A DNA stretch of 64,000 nt, from assembly GCA_016806645.1 (NCBI GenBank), contig JACSYO010001810.1, forward strand, positions 310,001 to 374,000. Direction: 5' to 3'. Positions 1 through 17,752 of the stretch are shown in pieces. The position numbers and the translations under genes are program-made. This DNA comes from Ophiodon elongatus. Lineage: Eukaryota > Chordata > Actinopteri > Perciformes > Hexagrammidae. The notes beneath the pieces were generated by a model that saw only the letters and a program-made list of their open reading frames with translations, ran no database searches and was not told the DNA's origin. Within the stretch, counting starts at the first letter, position 1, and every line of letters starts with the position of its first letter.

Positions 1-2553
1 TACGGTCTTTGATTTTTGAAAAAAAGTTGAGTTTGTCTGTAAGAACATTTATAACCGTTCTTAAACGACCCTCTTGATTTGAGTCATAACTGGGTATTTG
101 ACTTGAAGTGAATATAATGGTGAAACGTGACGAGGCAAACTGGTCAACGGCCCCAGTTTATTACTGCAAGACAGGTGGTCGTTGTTTTGGTAGCTGCTGT
201 TTAGACAAACATGGTTCAGCTTTACTGCACTAAGGAAAAATACATAGAAAAAGGAGTTCAGAATTTTTTATGAAAAAAATTTAATAGAAGAATCTGGATA
301 CAAAACTTAAATGCAAATTTTCCTATTAATACTTTAAACTGTATAGTGAAAATCAAAAGGTTACATCACTTCTCATGTGTATAGTACCGTTCAAACAGAA
401 TATAAAAGATACGAGGTAAGACTGAAGCACTCTACTTATTACAAATGTCCTCTAGAGCTTCTTTCATAAGAGTAAAGGGATCGATGGAGTGTATAGACTG
501 AGGTAAACCACATGCACCAATGAACAGTTACTAAAACAGTGTTGATTAAGACGACTTTCAAAGACCAATTTAGCAACAAGCAGTAAATAATGGTCGCTGT
601 GCACGGCTCAGCGTGCACGTTATGAAATGTAGGCCTTCGCCAATGCATTTTTTATAATATAATAATCTCTGAAATACTGATAATCAGTCTCCATATGACC
701 TCACTTTGGACTTCATTGACCCATTTGACTGTTACTAGACCTTTTCCCCAGATGGAAAGCAAAACTACGGACAAGTTGGTAATAATCGCCTTCTCACAAT
801 AAGAGTAGTTTCTATGTGAGCGAGCACATGCTGCATGTTCACGTGTAATTACTGTAGCTGCTAATAATGAAATGTCAGGACCGTCCCGTTTCTTCCCCCC
901 CCTGCCCGCACCTTATCAATACTACAAATGTTTGCCGACAGATTATTTTCATATGATTAAGCTCAGGGCTGAGCAATACATAGACAAACTGTATCACCAG
1001 AAAAATTTGGAAGTAAATACAGAATTTACTATTAAAGTACATACTTTTCCTCTACAAGACTCCCATTCAGGGTCATGGTTGGGAGGTTATCCCAGCATGC
1101 ACTGGGGTAGAAGTCAGATAACCCTTAGACAAGACAGCAGTCAACACCTACAGGCAATTTTGTGTTTTCAATCCCCATCAAGAGGCCTTTTCCACAGCAG
1201 ATATATAAACACAGGCGTTACTAATAACATGAACAATGGCTCAGTTCTATTCAAGTGTCTCAGTAAACTGACAGCGAGCCAGCATGAGCAATATCAGGAC
1301 TCTAAAACCAAAGAAGCTAAATTAAATTGAGCCATCAGTTATTGATTAAAATGAATTACGGCCCTGGTATTGTGCATACTGGCTCACTGACATACTAAAT
1401 AGAATGGGACCACAAGTAATTTAATCAATTCACCCACGTTTAACCTGCAATGACGTGTCCAAATGGCTGCTATGAAAAGGGCCTCTGATTCAAACCTGAA
1501 CCGATTAGAAATTGGTGGTCAAAGTCACAGAACATGTTTTTGGCCTTAACTCAACAATTTGTTTGCTAAATATGACTATTTCATACACAACACCTTTAAC
1601 ACGGGTAATCCATATGTAAACACATTGTAATTTGCATCTGTGTCAGAAGAAGGCCTTCTGCTTACTGTAATTCTTTTAAACAATCAGTTTGAAAACACAA
1701 ATCTAACTTGTCCAAACGACAAACTATAACTGGTTTTTATCACCCAACACTGTTATACGCTCCCTTTGTTACGTTAAAGGCCCTTCACTGATAATGGCTG
1801 GTAAGAGCTCTACTTACGTCATATCGTAATGGAACGCTCCGATATATCCTACATTGACACTTCTGTGATATTACCGAATATAGACTCCTCACAGCGGTCA
1901 AAGTCCGTCATTCAAGCTAATTAAAACCCAAAATAATGGATGATGTTTCATTGTCTGTGTCCAGTATTTTAACTCACATGTCCAACTCTGCAGGCACAAT
2001 AAGTGGAAACACCCGCTGTGTATGTGGACCGTCGGTGTGCAGCACAAGCACACCTTCGTCTGAATAGACGAATACCTGAATAGAGAATTTGGGTTTGAAA
2101 CTTACTTTTCTTCACGTAATAAAAAGGAAAGTTTAAAATGATCTGATAACAGATTGAAACAAATGCATTTTTTTTGCATTTTTTCCAGCCCTGCTGAGGC
2201 ACATGTTATGGCAAATTCCAAGAACATACCATAATATATAGTAATAAAGAAATTACTACAACAATCTGATCATTTAGGTGACAGTAGTTAAGGCTTCCTA
2301 TTGATTACATGAATCCAAACAAAAGCTTGCAAAGACACTGATGGTGTGCACTTGGTACAACATAGTGGCATTAATAATGTGCCTCTTCCTGTTTCCTAAT
2401 AATTTAAAGTATAGAGTACAGCTGTACCCATGTGTCGACAGATCACACTTCATAAACTGCACCACAGAGCACGAGTCTAAATGGCCACATATAGTAGTGT
2501 TGAGGGTGTGAAACCCTCGCCGTCTAAAAACATGTCAACAGACCTGCTTGTGT
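1..2553. other. gpr161 3' flank / probable 3' UTR, no recognised gene
   Basis: AT-rich sequence beyond the gpr161 stop codon. Part is probably gpr161 3' UTR, but no single poly(A) signal can be chosen. A 152-codon plus-strand open frame at 872-1330 resembles nothing I recognise, and its composition is that of the flanking DNA. No repeat family was recognised here. Confidence 0.5.
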
Positions 2554-5500
2554 TCAGGCTGGTTTTTCCTCCACCTCCTGCTCTTCTTCATCATCTCGGT
2601 CATCTTTAACGATCCCTTCATCGATACTCTCCAGCCTCAGTCTCTGACCGTCCAGGTATCTGGGTCTTGGTGCTGCTCTTGTCGTAAACAGTCCCCCTGG
2701 AAGAGCCAGATCCTCCCCGAACAGCGTGAGCTTAGCGTCACTCTCTATAGCCTTCGCCAGACAGGAGGCGAAGGTGTCCAGAGACTTTTGTACCTCCGCA
2801 TGGACTTGAACCGAGGACGTGCTTGTGTTTTCAGCTGAGGGGGAAAACACAGATGCTATCAGACAAACGCGACGGGAAACAAATCTTGTGTTTCGTGTGG
2901 GTACAGAGTGAACGCCCTTCCCCTCTAATCGGTTTGTGTAGCAGTGGAAATTATACCTTTGGCTTGCTCCACCTGGTCTTCAAAGGTGACGGAGCTCCTC
3001 CTCTTCCCGGACGGATTCCCGTGTTGTTGTGGGTGGGAGGAGCCGTCTGTGGAGAAGTCATCCAGCAGCATCACGTCTGTGCCTGTGTGGGAAACATTAC
3101 AGACAGAAGGCGGGTTCATTGAGAGCAAAATGGAAAAGTAGAAACATTCTTCATTAAAAAAGGACACAAATATACATATATATATTTATTGAGATATTGT
3201 GATACACAATTATGACGTCTAAATTGACAACCAGCACAAACAAACCAAACTTTTTCAGAAAAATCTAATGACTTTGCTCTAACTTTCTTAAATAAATGAG
3301 AATACACTCAGTACTTTACATTTGTGTTAGTTGTTGAAGTATTTAATTCATACAAGACTATACTAAAACCATGTGATTATTTCATATAGACTATTTCTTT
3401 ATTGAATAACCAGTAACCATGCTATATAGTGATGTATATCATTAATCGAAATATGAAATGACCTATATCGTGCTGGAAGATTTTGGCCATATCTCGCAGC
3501 TCTAAACACAAATGAGATAATCAGACGTTTCTTTGTGTCACACGTGACATTACTTGCCATCCTGAACTGAAAGCATGAGCTGTGAAACAGGAATGCGAGA
3601 GTGACTACAACAAAGCTGTGGGAGTATGATGCAATAGAGTTTCAAACATTACGTTTACCATGAATCATTTTCATGTTAAGATTAACAGTCGAGTTTTAAA
3701 AAGCAGAGTTTAATAGTATAAACACATTTTAGTAAAGATGCATCTTCTGCTGATATTACACCCACTGGTTCCTAGTTGGTAAGAAAATAAAAAGGACAAA
3801 TGATGATTATTGTAGTTCTAAAACAATTAATTGATTGTCTATTAATTGACAGACAAATAATTGCCCCCCGAATTTTGATATTCATTGTTTAAGTAATTCA
3901 TCAAGAAAAATGTAAAACAAATCTCCGGTTCAAGGTTTTCTCTGTTTCATTATCTCCACCAAACGTAAACCTGGGGAGATTATGTTTTCGGTCTTGTGTG
4001 TGAGAGTGTATGCATACGTGCATCCGTCTGACCACAATTGTGGTTTGTATCCATTCAATCAGCAGTGGTCATGGCAGACACACATGGCTGAGTGAAATTT
4101 TGTAAATTAACCTCTTTGGGGTTTAGGATGTTGGTCAAACATTTAACTGATTGTTGGTTACAACCCGTGCAAGTTTTGAGACCTTATGATAATACTATAC
4201 GTACAGTATATGGAGTAGACTTACAGATTTTAGGGTAAAGACTTTTGAGCAAACTCAACTACAGCTGGAACAATTAGTCAATCAATCAATTGACAGAGAA
4301 TTAATTGGCAATTAAGTTATTTTAGTTTATCTTTCAAGAATAAATGTCAAACATTCTTTGGTTCCAGCTTTTAACAGTAAACGGATCCATCTTTGGGTTT
4401 GTGACTGTTGATTAGTCAAAACAATTGGAAGACGTTACCTTCGCCTTTAGAAAAAAGAATTATACAATACAAATGATTATTTTGTGTTGAGTTAGGATAC
4501 ACAGAGGAAGTTGTTTCCCTGTGTGCAACACTTACATGAGTCCTGAGTGAAACTGAAGCCAGTATCCCCAGTGCTGCTTCCCGGGGCCAGCAGATGCCCT
4601 CCACCGGCCAGCATAGCGGTCAGGTGTGGGGACATCCCCAAATCTGAAAGAACACAAGCAAGATGTCATTGAACAACATCATACAACACATTAAATCACA
4701 ACACACAAATGTAAATTGAAACTGTAAACACTGTACATAGACCACTTATTACACCAACATCTATTCCAGCACTCTTTGCACCAACATCCTTTTACTAATG
4801 TGTCCGTTTACAGAAACAGTTTAATCTGTAAATAAATACTGTACCTACCTTCTCTGTACATAATAGTTATGTTTTCTTATATTTGTACAGCTTTGTTGTC
4901 TTTGTTTTGACTGTATGTCCATTTGTATCTTCCTGAACATTTTTCTTTTGGTCTCTTTACATAAACGGGTCAAAAATAAATATTTAAAAAAATTAAAAAA
5001 AAGACGTCAACCTTCATTTTTAATTGATTTGCATGACAAAGAGAGCCACTGCCGTTCACCCACCTGTGATTCTGTTGGAGATGCTGAAGAGGCGGGACGT
5101 CCTTTGCCGCGTGGCGAACGACTCTCTGTAGTAGCGATCTCCGAAACACATCCCCAGCAGCTCCTTCCTCACAGTTTTATTCCACAGACCGTAGATGAAC
5201 GGGTGGCACACCGCGCTGCAGAACGACAGCCAAGCGACCAACGTCTCCAGTCCCTGAGACACACTCCCTTGTCCCCATAAAGCCTCGGTACACACCACGC
5301 CGACATACGGCCCCCAGGTCACGAGAAAGGTGCCAATTACCACCAAGATGGTGACAAAGGCCTTGCACTGACTCCCTGCATACACCAGGCTCCGCCGGCT
5401 TCCATTAGAGGAAGTCGAGGTGCTTGAGTTTTTACGTCCGTTCTTCTGACTTCCATTGGAGTCATCCTGGGCCACAACAACTGTCCCACAGTGCACTTTC

Positions 5501-7709
5501 CTGGCTTTCATGCGGGCAACACGGAAAATGACCCCGTAGCAGGCGAGCATGATGAATAAGGGGGGGAAGATGCACCAGATGACCCAAAAGGCCGTGTAAC
5601 TCGGCTCCCTGTGCCAGGACGCAACGCAGGTCCTCTTGAAGCAGTCAAACTCAAAGGAGGACCAGCCAAACAGAGGAGGCAGACAGCCCACCAGGGAGTG
5701 TAGCCACACATAGGCGATGGCAACGACTGCCCGGTTTCCTGTGATCTTCATGGGGTAGATCATGGGGTAAAGTACCGCGTAGTACCTGTTTGGACGAGAG
5801 GCGAACAGTTAGGACGGGAGCCCTCTGGTCCAAGCACAGAGACTGCTCAGATTTCAGAGAGTGATGCAGAAGCTAAACACTAAAAGCTGCTGCCCCCTCA
5901 ACAATGCTGTTAAGTGTTTTCTAAAAAGCTGCATACAATAGAAAAGGAGGCTTGGCGGGAGAACAAAAACATGCACTGTAATCACAAACTCCCAAAGGTG
6001 ACGAGGGTAATCAGGACCGCAGTGGGAACAGTGGGGGCTGTATGCTACGGAGCTAATTTACAGTAGATCTTAACTACATTTTGCGGCCCTTTGTGATCCC
6101 TGACAACAGGAATAACAACATCATTTAAACAGAGTGAAATTCCATGTGAATTTCAACCAACCTAATGTGCATCTACAAAAATAAAAATACACTTAACGGC
6201 TTTAACAGATTAACTAGCAGATCATTTCTGAACAAACCAATTAATCTTTTGGCCCATTAAAACGCAGTTTAAATGTCCCAGAGCCCCAGGGGGACGTTGT
6301 CAAATCTCTTAGGCATATAAAACTAGAACAAGCTGGAACTGGGGAATGTTTGGGAGGCCTATTTTTGCTTGATGAAGGACTTAAATAATCAAATTGATAA
6401 TCAAATTGTTGACAAAAGGTTTCTGTTAGAACTAGTCTTTAAAAATGGGTGTTCCTTAGTTAGTTATAGTTTTACAGTACTGATAGCATACATTGACAAA
6501 TATAAACTTTTTCCTATTTTTATATTAGACAAAGTGAGCCAAATCGCCATCTCTCCAAATGTATCACTGTCTCATTTTATATTTACACAAAACCACAAAA
6601 GCCAAAATAAAACAAATATGCTAAATAGTAAATATCTAGTCAACAACACAGAAAAAAGGGTTTACGGTCTGTGTCTTAAAAAAGTGGTTGAGTTCAGAAT
6701 ATCAAGCTTTATCTGTGTAGCCTGTTTTATTTGTGAATCAGTTTCTTATTTCTAAAAATAGGAACTAATGGCAATAATCTCTCAGCCCTGCAGATGAATG
6801 CTTCATTCATATTAGTCCACATTAAAAGTTACTTTGTGTGAGTCTGTCTAATGCTTGTAGCTTAAGCTGGGAAAATCTCTAGAAAAACACCACGAGCTAA
6901 GTGTGTGGTTAACCAATCTTATTTACAAGGCTGCATACTGACCTTAAAAAGGGAAAGGCACCAAAAACTGACATTTACAAAAGTAAATTGAATGCAAATT
7001 CAAGTGAATCTTATAAACAGAAATATTTGCTGCTACATGTCATCCTCACTCTTGAAAAATGTAAAAAAATGTATCTTTTGTTGAAATATATTTAGTATGT
7101 GTGGTACGTGGGAGCTGCCGAGTACCACCACTGGTCTTATTGTTAAATGAACAAAGTCTGGAGACAAGCTTGCATTTGTAGCCATAAGGCCAATGTGTCA
7201 GCGTAAAAATATTCAAATATCATTTTAAGTTTAAATTTAAAGCTGCATCAGTCATTTCTATCAAACAAAGGATCAATTTACTATACGATGTGCCCATGAT
7301 GAGGAACAAAAATAAGTTATAATCATTATTAGTACCTCTGACTTCAATAATGATCCAGCACTAACCTGTCGATGGCGATGGCTCCGAGGGTAAGCATGCT
7401 GGCGGAGCTGATGAGCAGGTAGAGCAGGGCAGTGAAGTTGCACCACACAACCCCGAACACCCACTCCCTCCTCGCCGAGCTCACGGCCACAAACGGCAGC
7501 ACCAGCATGGACAGCAGCAGGTTGGATACGGTCAGGCTGAACACAAACTTGTTGCTGGGCGTGAGCAGGTAAGGCCTGCGATAGAGGGTCACCACGATCA
7601 ACAGGTTCCCCAGGCAGGCGAGGAGCGTGATGGTTACAATGGAGACCGACTCCAGGGCAGCCAGACCCTCACCATTCCCCCCTGTGGTGCAGTTCCTACT
7701 GATGTTCAT
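2554..7709 (-). CDS. gpr161: G protein-coupled receptor 161, complete coding region (5 exons)
   Basis: Coding exons in transcript order: 7366-7709, 5064-5785, 4536-4643, 2957-3082, 2554-2834. All have GT-AG borders and compatible phases, giving 526 residues (human about 529). The start follows two N-glycosylation sequons (NIS, NCT). Seven membrane helices run from the first exon through the second; the DRY motif ([11 protein letters not shown]) is split by intron 1, and the helix 7 stretch reads [27 protein letters not shown]. The cytoplasmic tail carries a PKA-type site ([10 protein letters not shown]) and, in the last exon, the amphipathic PKA-regulatory-subunit-binding helix ([20 protein letters not shown]). 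In vertebrates GPR161 is a Gs-coupled orphan receptor of the primary cilium and a PKA anchor that restrains Hedgehog signalling. A probable splice acceptor at 7754-7756 suggests a 5' untranslated exon further right. Teleosts can have two paralogues; which one this is cannot be told here. Confidence 0.95.
3810..4440. repeat. Two degenerate copies of a teleost 'AATTAATTG...TTGCAGC' interspersed repeat
   Basis: About 3815-3960 and 4262-4440, in gpr161 introns, share the order: alternating ATTAATTG-type block, 'AAGAAAAATGTCAAA', 'GGTTCCAG/CA(A)G', and 'TTTGGGTTT...GACTGTTG'. The same order recurs, in either orientation, near 7900-8090, 19310-19440, 22065-22440, 32360-32680, 44695-45090, 49490-49620 and 55320-55460. 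It is recognised as a dispersed family from recurrence within the window. I do not assign a database name. Confidence 0.6.
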
Positions 7710-8214
7710 GGTGTGAGGCTGGGCCGCCAGACAGGTGCAGGAAGGGTTGGCGACTGTTGGTGGAAAGACGTAGTTCAAAATGATGATATGACAGAGAAGC
7801 TCTTCAAACCAATGTTAGATTCTGACCGTGAAAGGAGAAAGTTACATGTTCGGGCTGCTAAGAACCACTATTTTCGTAGCTATTTTTCTTGGTGATTTCT
7901 TCCAACAGTTCCTATGATATTCAAGTAAACGGAAAACAGAAAAGCAGCAAATCCTCACATTTAAAAAGCTGGAACCAGAGAACGTTTGGCCCTTTTGCTT
8001 GATAATTGAATTACAGGAAAAATCAATTATCATTGCCAATTCATATTCTGTCATTTCGGCTCCAATACAGTTGGGGGGCAGATTGTATTGAGATGTAATG
8101 CATGACCTCATAATAATTTAACATTCAGGCAGATTTTATGTTCAAGGGACTGCTATTTGATTTTCATACTGCACGGAACTAGTTGAAACCAGGGGCTTCC
8201 AAAGATGTTTGTGA

Positions 8215-8580
8215 AGTTAAGTATATTTCATCAAGTATTGTAGTACCTCGACACAGTATCCAGGTACTTGTGTTTCCATTTTGTGCAACTTAATACTTGA
8301 ACTCCACAACATTTCAGAGGGAAACTTTATACATTTTACTCCACTATGTTTTTATGATAGCTGTAGTTACTTTGAAGATTAACATTTTACATACAAAACA
8401 CATTAGATTTTAAAAACACAATGCATTTGTATATTAAACTATCCAGCAGTATGTAAAGGTATTAATAGTGGCTCCGATTCAATCAGCTACACCATTAAAA
8501 TGCTTCTTACACATTTATGCAATATTGTAGCTAATAATAATAATAATAATAATAATATAACATTGATGGGGGCAGATAAC
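8215..8580. repeat. Fragment of hAT-like 'CAGTGGTGGAA' miniature element
   Basis: Contains the motifs typical of the family seen intact at 10132-10586: 'AAGTATTGTAGTACCT', 'CAGGTACTTGTG', 'ACTCCACTA', 'AAATGCTTCTTACACATTTATGCA'. The ends are not recognisable. It closes with an (AAT)n run at 8533-8557. Confidence 0.5.
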
Positions 8581-8633
8581 GTCTGTAACGATGCTTCAGG
8601 TTTACAATGGAGGACGTGAAATAAGTAGTTTTA

Positions 8634-8829
8634 CACTTTTAAGGGTATAAATAGTATTTCTACCTTTAGCTTTAGTTACCATCACTTTTAAGGGTATAAA
8701 CAGTATTTCTACCTCTAGCTTTAGTTACCATCACTTTTAAGGGTATAAACAGTATCTCTACCTCTAGCTTTAGTTACCATCACTTTTAAGGGTATAAACA
8801 GTATCTCTACCGCTAGATCTAGTTATCAT
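8634..8829. repeat. 49-bp minisatellite, four tandem units
   Basis: Four head-to-tail copies of a 49-bp unit beginning CACTTTTAAGGGTATAAACA and ending TTTAGTTACCAT, starting at 8634, 8683, 8732 and 8781. Units 2 and 3 differ by single bases; the last diverges at its end (CGCTAGATCTAGTTATCAT). Each unit contains a TATAAA-like core. It lies just upstream of the probable gpr161 promoter exon. Confidence 0.9.
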
Positions 8830-9218
8830 CATCATCTGTGATGTGAAGGTTGTGACGTTGAGCAACTATTTACAGGCTTTAACACAAAACTATAAAAAGC
8901 TCACCAATAACTCGTGTTTGTTAAACTTTAAGCCAAACAAAGTAACTTTAGTGGGAATGTGTTTCCCATGTAAATCAACGGCTAGCTAACTTCTCCTAGC
9001 TTCAGTTGTTAACATTATTTAGTTGTCATCTGCCCCCGTTAACGTCACTCGGTCATCTTTACAGAGAGTTACCGTAAAAGGACACGTTTATCCCAAAGTC
9101 CGGCAAAGTCAGTACAGCTGATGAAAGTAAAGTTAAAGTGTGAAGCTCCTCTCGTTAGTTAGCCTCGTTAGCTCTAACTTTCCCCCATTGTCCCCCAAAC
9201 TCTCCCTCTTCCCGTTAC

Positions 9219-9430
9219 CTGCTCGGCTCCTCGTGTCCTCCCGGCCGGAGGCGACCCGTCCATCCTGCCCCTCTGTGCTCACCCTTTAACCCGCAGCTAC
9301 ACAGGGCCGAGGCCGGAGAAACCTCTCGAAGAGACCCTCGACATGGTGAAGCTGGATAAACGAAGTCCCTCCTAAATCACAGCTGCGGCTGCAATGGCGT
9401 CCTCTCCCACCTCCTCACTCCTCCCTCCTC
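9219..9430 (-). promoter_or_regulatory. Probable gpr161 first non-coding exon and CpG-rich promoter
   Basis: A G+C- and CpG-rich island in otherwise AT-rich sequence, lying 1.5 kb upstream of the gpr161 start. On the minus strand it ends at a good donor (CGAGCAG|GTAACGG at 9217-9220), which would join the acceptor at 7754. This is inferred from composition and the paired splice signals; the transcription start cannot be placed. Confidence 0.5.
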
Positions 9431-9699
9431 AGCTCCCTCCTTTCCTTTCCTAGCAGACTCCTCCAGTGTGGGTGGTCCTCTCCATGAATTGTCTTGTTTC
9501 CCCATTTATAGTATGATTTTGTCTCACAAATGTGCAGCTATTTGTTATTCGCTTTCTTATCACCGTGGCACTGTGAGTGTTGAAAACATGAAAAGTTAAT
9601 TTTATTCTGTTTCAGATGCAGCATGTAGTTAGTTCAGGCGTTTGTGTTGAAGTTACTAAAAAAACAATGTGCGCATGTGTGTTTCCTTAATGGCAGGCT

Positions 9700-9900
9700 G
9701 GGGGTGTTTATGAATGAAGCTGTGGTTCTATCCGAGCGGACCACCCACGTGGATCAGAGCTTACCGCACATCAACAACGCGTCATCTGACGTCATCTTAC
9801 GTTAGCCAATCAGCGAGCCGGGACGCTACCGCCGGCTTCCATCGGACGGCGCGCTCTCACCTCCTCAGTCCATCCAGCCTTTGGCCTCACCATGAGGCCG
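9700..9900. promoter_or_regulatory. CRE- and CCAAT-containing CpG-rich segment
   Basis: A perfect palindromic cAMP response element (TGACGTCA, 9787-9794) lies 11 bp before a CCAAT box (GCCAATCAGC, CCAAT at 9806-9810), followed by a CpG-rich stretch (GCCGGGACGCTACCGCCGG). The pairing resembles a core promoter. It lies about 360 bp beyond the putative gpr161 promoter exon, so it may be an upstream part of that promoter or the start of an unannotated transcript. Confidence 0.4.
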
Positions 9901-10131
9901 AGCCAACAGGGGGGAATGAAACTAGTAATATGAATAAGTAACGTCACAATCCCAAACTCAGCCACTGTCATGGAAACATCTAACAGCGACCATTGTTATA
10001 GTCTGAAGGACTAAAATTAAGAGATGTGAGAAAAAGTCAAAGTAATGTCCACAGGAATATGTTTGTTAAAAAAAAATGATGCCAAACACAGAAAAACTGG
10101 ATTATGATAGACAAAAACAACATCCTGCTAG

Positions 10132-10586
10132 CAGTGGTGGAAGAAATATTCAGACCTATAAGTAAAAGTAAAAATACCAGTGTCTAAAAATGATTAATTA
10201 CTAGTTAATTCAAAACATTACTTGAGTAAAAGTACAGAAGTATTATCACCTAAATATACGTAAAGTATCAAATTAATTAATTAGTAAAATAGCTTCTTTC
10301 ACAATGTTATATATTTATAGAATACTATATTATTCTGTTTATATCACTAACAAATACATGAAGAGCATAATAACTTAGTTTGTCAATATTAGATGCTTTC
10401 GATATTATTGTGTATATAACTATAGTAATGTTTCATATAGTATTTTTAAAAGTTACTATAAAAGTCAAACAAATGTAGTGAAGTAAAAAGTACAATAATT
10501 ACCTCTGATATGTAGTGGGGTCGAAGTATAAAGCAGCATAAAATAAGAGTACTTAGGTAAAGTGCAAGTATCTCAGTCCACCACTG
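10132..10586. mobile_element. hAT-like non-autonomous DNA transposon (MITE), near-complete
   Basis: A 455-bp element with terminal inverted repeats CAGTGGTGGA...TCCACCACTG, flanked by an 8-bp target duplication with one mismatch (CCTGCTAG at 10124-10131, TCTGCTAG at 10587-10594). No coding capacity. The TIR form and 8-bp duplication are those of hAT-superfamily miniature elements; the interior (AAGTAAAAGTA..., GAGTACTT) is shared with other copies in the window. Confidence 0.8.
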
Positions 10587-10594
10587 TCTGCTAG

Positions 10595-11960
10595 TAGAAT
10601 TAATTGTTCTTGTACGATTATCTTAGAGATCACTTGTTTATTTCCTAACACTGACTTGATTCACAACATCATTTTCCCTTTTCTCAACAATAAAAAATAA
10701 AATTAAACAAATTCTGTAAGTATCAGTAACTACCTGCAAATGTAATTTTTAGAAGACCAAACTGAATAATTAAACCCTGGATTTAAAACACTGTTGAGCC
10801 TCCACAGAAACACAAACTGGACTATTGCAGACGGTGGACTACCATTATAAAGAGTGTAATGTCTTTATTTATAGTTTTTAACGATGACTCAGTTTCATCA
10901 TCACTGCATCACACTCACACAACTCAGAGGGGTCTTTGTAAAAGGCACATTTGTGTACATTCAGACTTTGAGAAAAGGACGTAAAAATCACATTTAACCA
11001 TGCGGTTGGGTTATTAACACAATGTTCACCTTCTTCTACAACCCCTGTGTTTTTGTCCATTTCCTAAATCATTTTAGCCACACTGAATGGTAATACTGTA
11101 TTGCCTTTTTAAACCAAAGACAGAGGGTTTCTACATGCTACAAAACGGAGACGTTGTGATTAGATCATGGTATCTTAGACCACTGGCTCACCAGGATACC
11201 CAAGCCATACAACTAGAACCGAACTGTGAGTAGAATGAAATACATGTGATCCATACTGCAATGATGCATGTAAGCCAGTTTCAATTATTTACAAGTTAAT
11301 TATCTTAAAGTTCTGATTCAACAGTGTGTGTAGTGTACTCTAGAAAAAATTATCATTTAAAAAGTTCAGTATATGTGATTTGTTTTAAATGAGCTAAGAC
11401 ATAAAAACAGTAGTGTGGTCCTTTGTGGCGTAAAGACAAATGTATAGTTGTGCATTTAATGGTCTTATGCAGAGCGACTGATGTATGTTCCCTCAAAAAA
11501 ATACAACAACACGTCGGGGAAGCGTCTAAGTAAATACCATGTGAGCATTACAAGAATGTGATTGGTCAGCTCGGGCTGATTGCGTTTTCTCATTTAAGTT
11601 TCCGATGCGGTTGGAGAATGTTGTGAAGTGAAGACAACATTAAACAAGTTGAAGAAAGGTTCATTAATCTTTTCCTTGTCAGATACACGTCTGTAAAACG
11701 TATGCTCGTAACAATCCTCGTTCTCGATCACAGTAAAGGTAGAATGTAAACATCAATCTTTGGCTTATAACTGAACAGCAAGGGAGGGAAAACAATGCCA
11801 TCCATGCTCTAAATCAGGAAGTGAATTAAACAATGTAAACACAGTTCCTCTCTAGTCTAGTGTTGTGATGGTGCTGTCATTGGGTGAACTATGCAGAGGC
11901 ACCTGCAATAGGACTGTCGTTCTTCATGACAAGCAAGTAAAACTCTACCTTGTGGTAAAG
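10595..11960. other. gpr161-otc intergenic / otc 3' UTR region
   Basis: AT-rich sequence downstream of the otc stop codon. It probably holds the otc 3' UTR; an AATAAA on the minus strand at 10864-10869 is one candidate poly(A) signal, about 1.1 kb past the stop. No other gene or repeat was recognised. Confidence 0.4.

Positions 11961-17752
<5,792 letters not shown>

Noticed and set aside
4000..4140. Segment resembling a common fish 'GGAGATTATGTTTTCGGTC' repeat
   Set aside because: Too diverged and short to separate from chance with no second copy in the window.
6369..6755. 128-codon plus-strand frame inside the gpr161 intron
   Set aside because: AT-rich composition, no recognised domain, no splice partners. 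It is consistent with chance.
8634..8829. Tandem array considered as a CRISPR-like array
   Set aside because: Units are contiguous with no unique spacers, in a vertebrate intron. It is a minisatellite.
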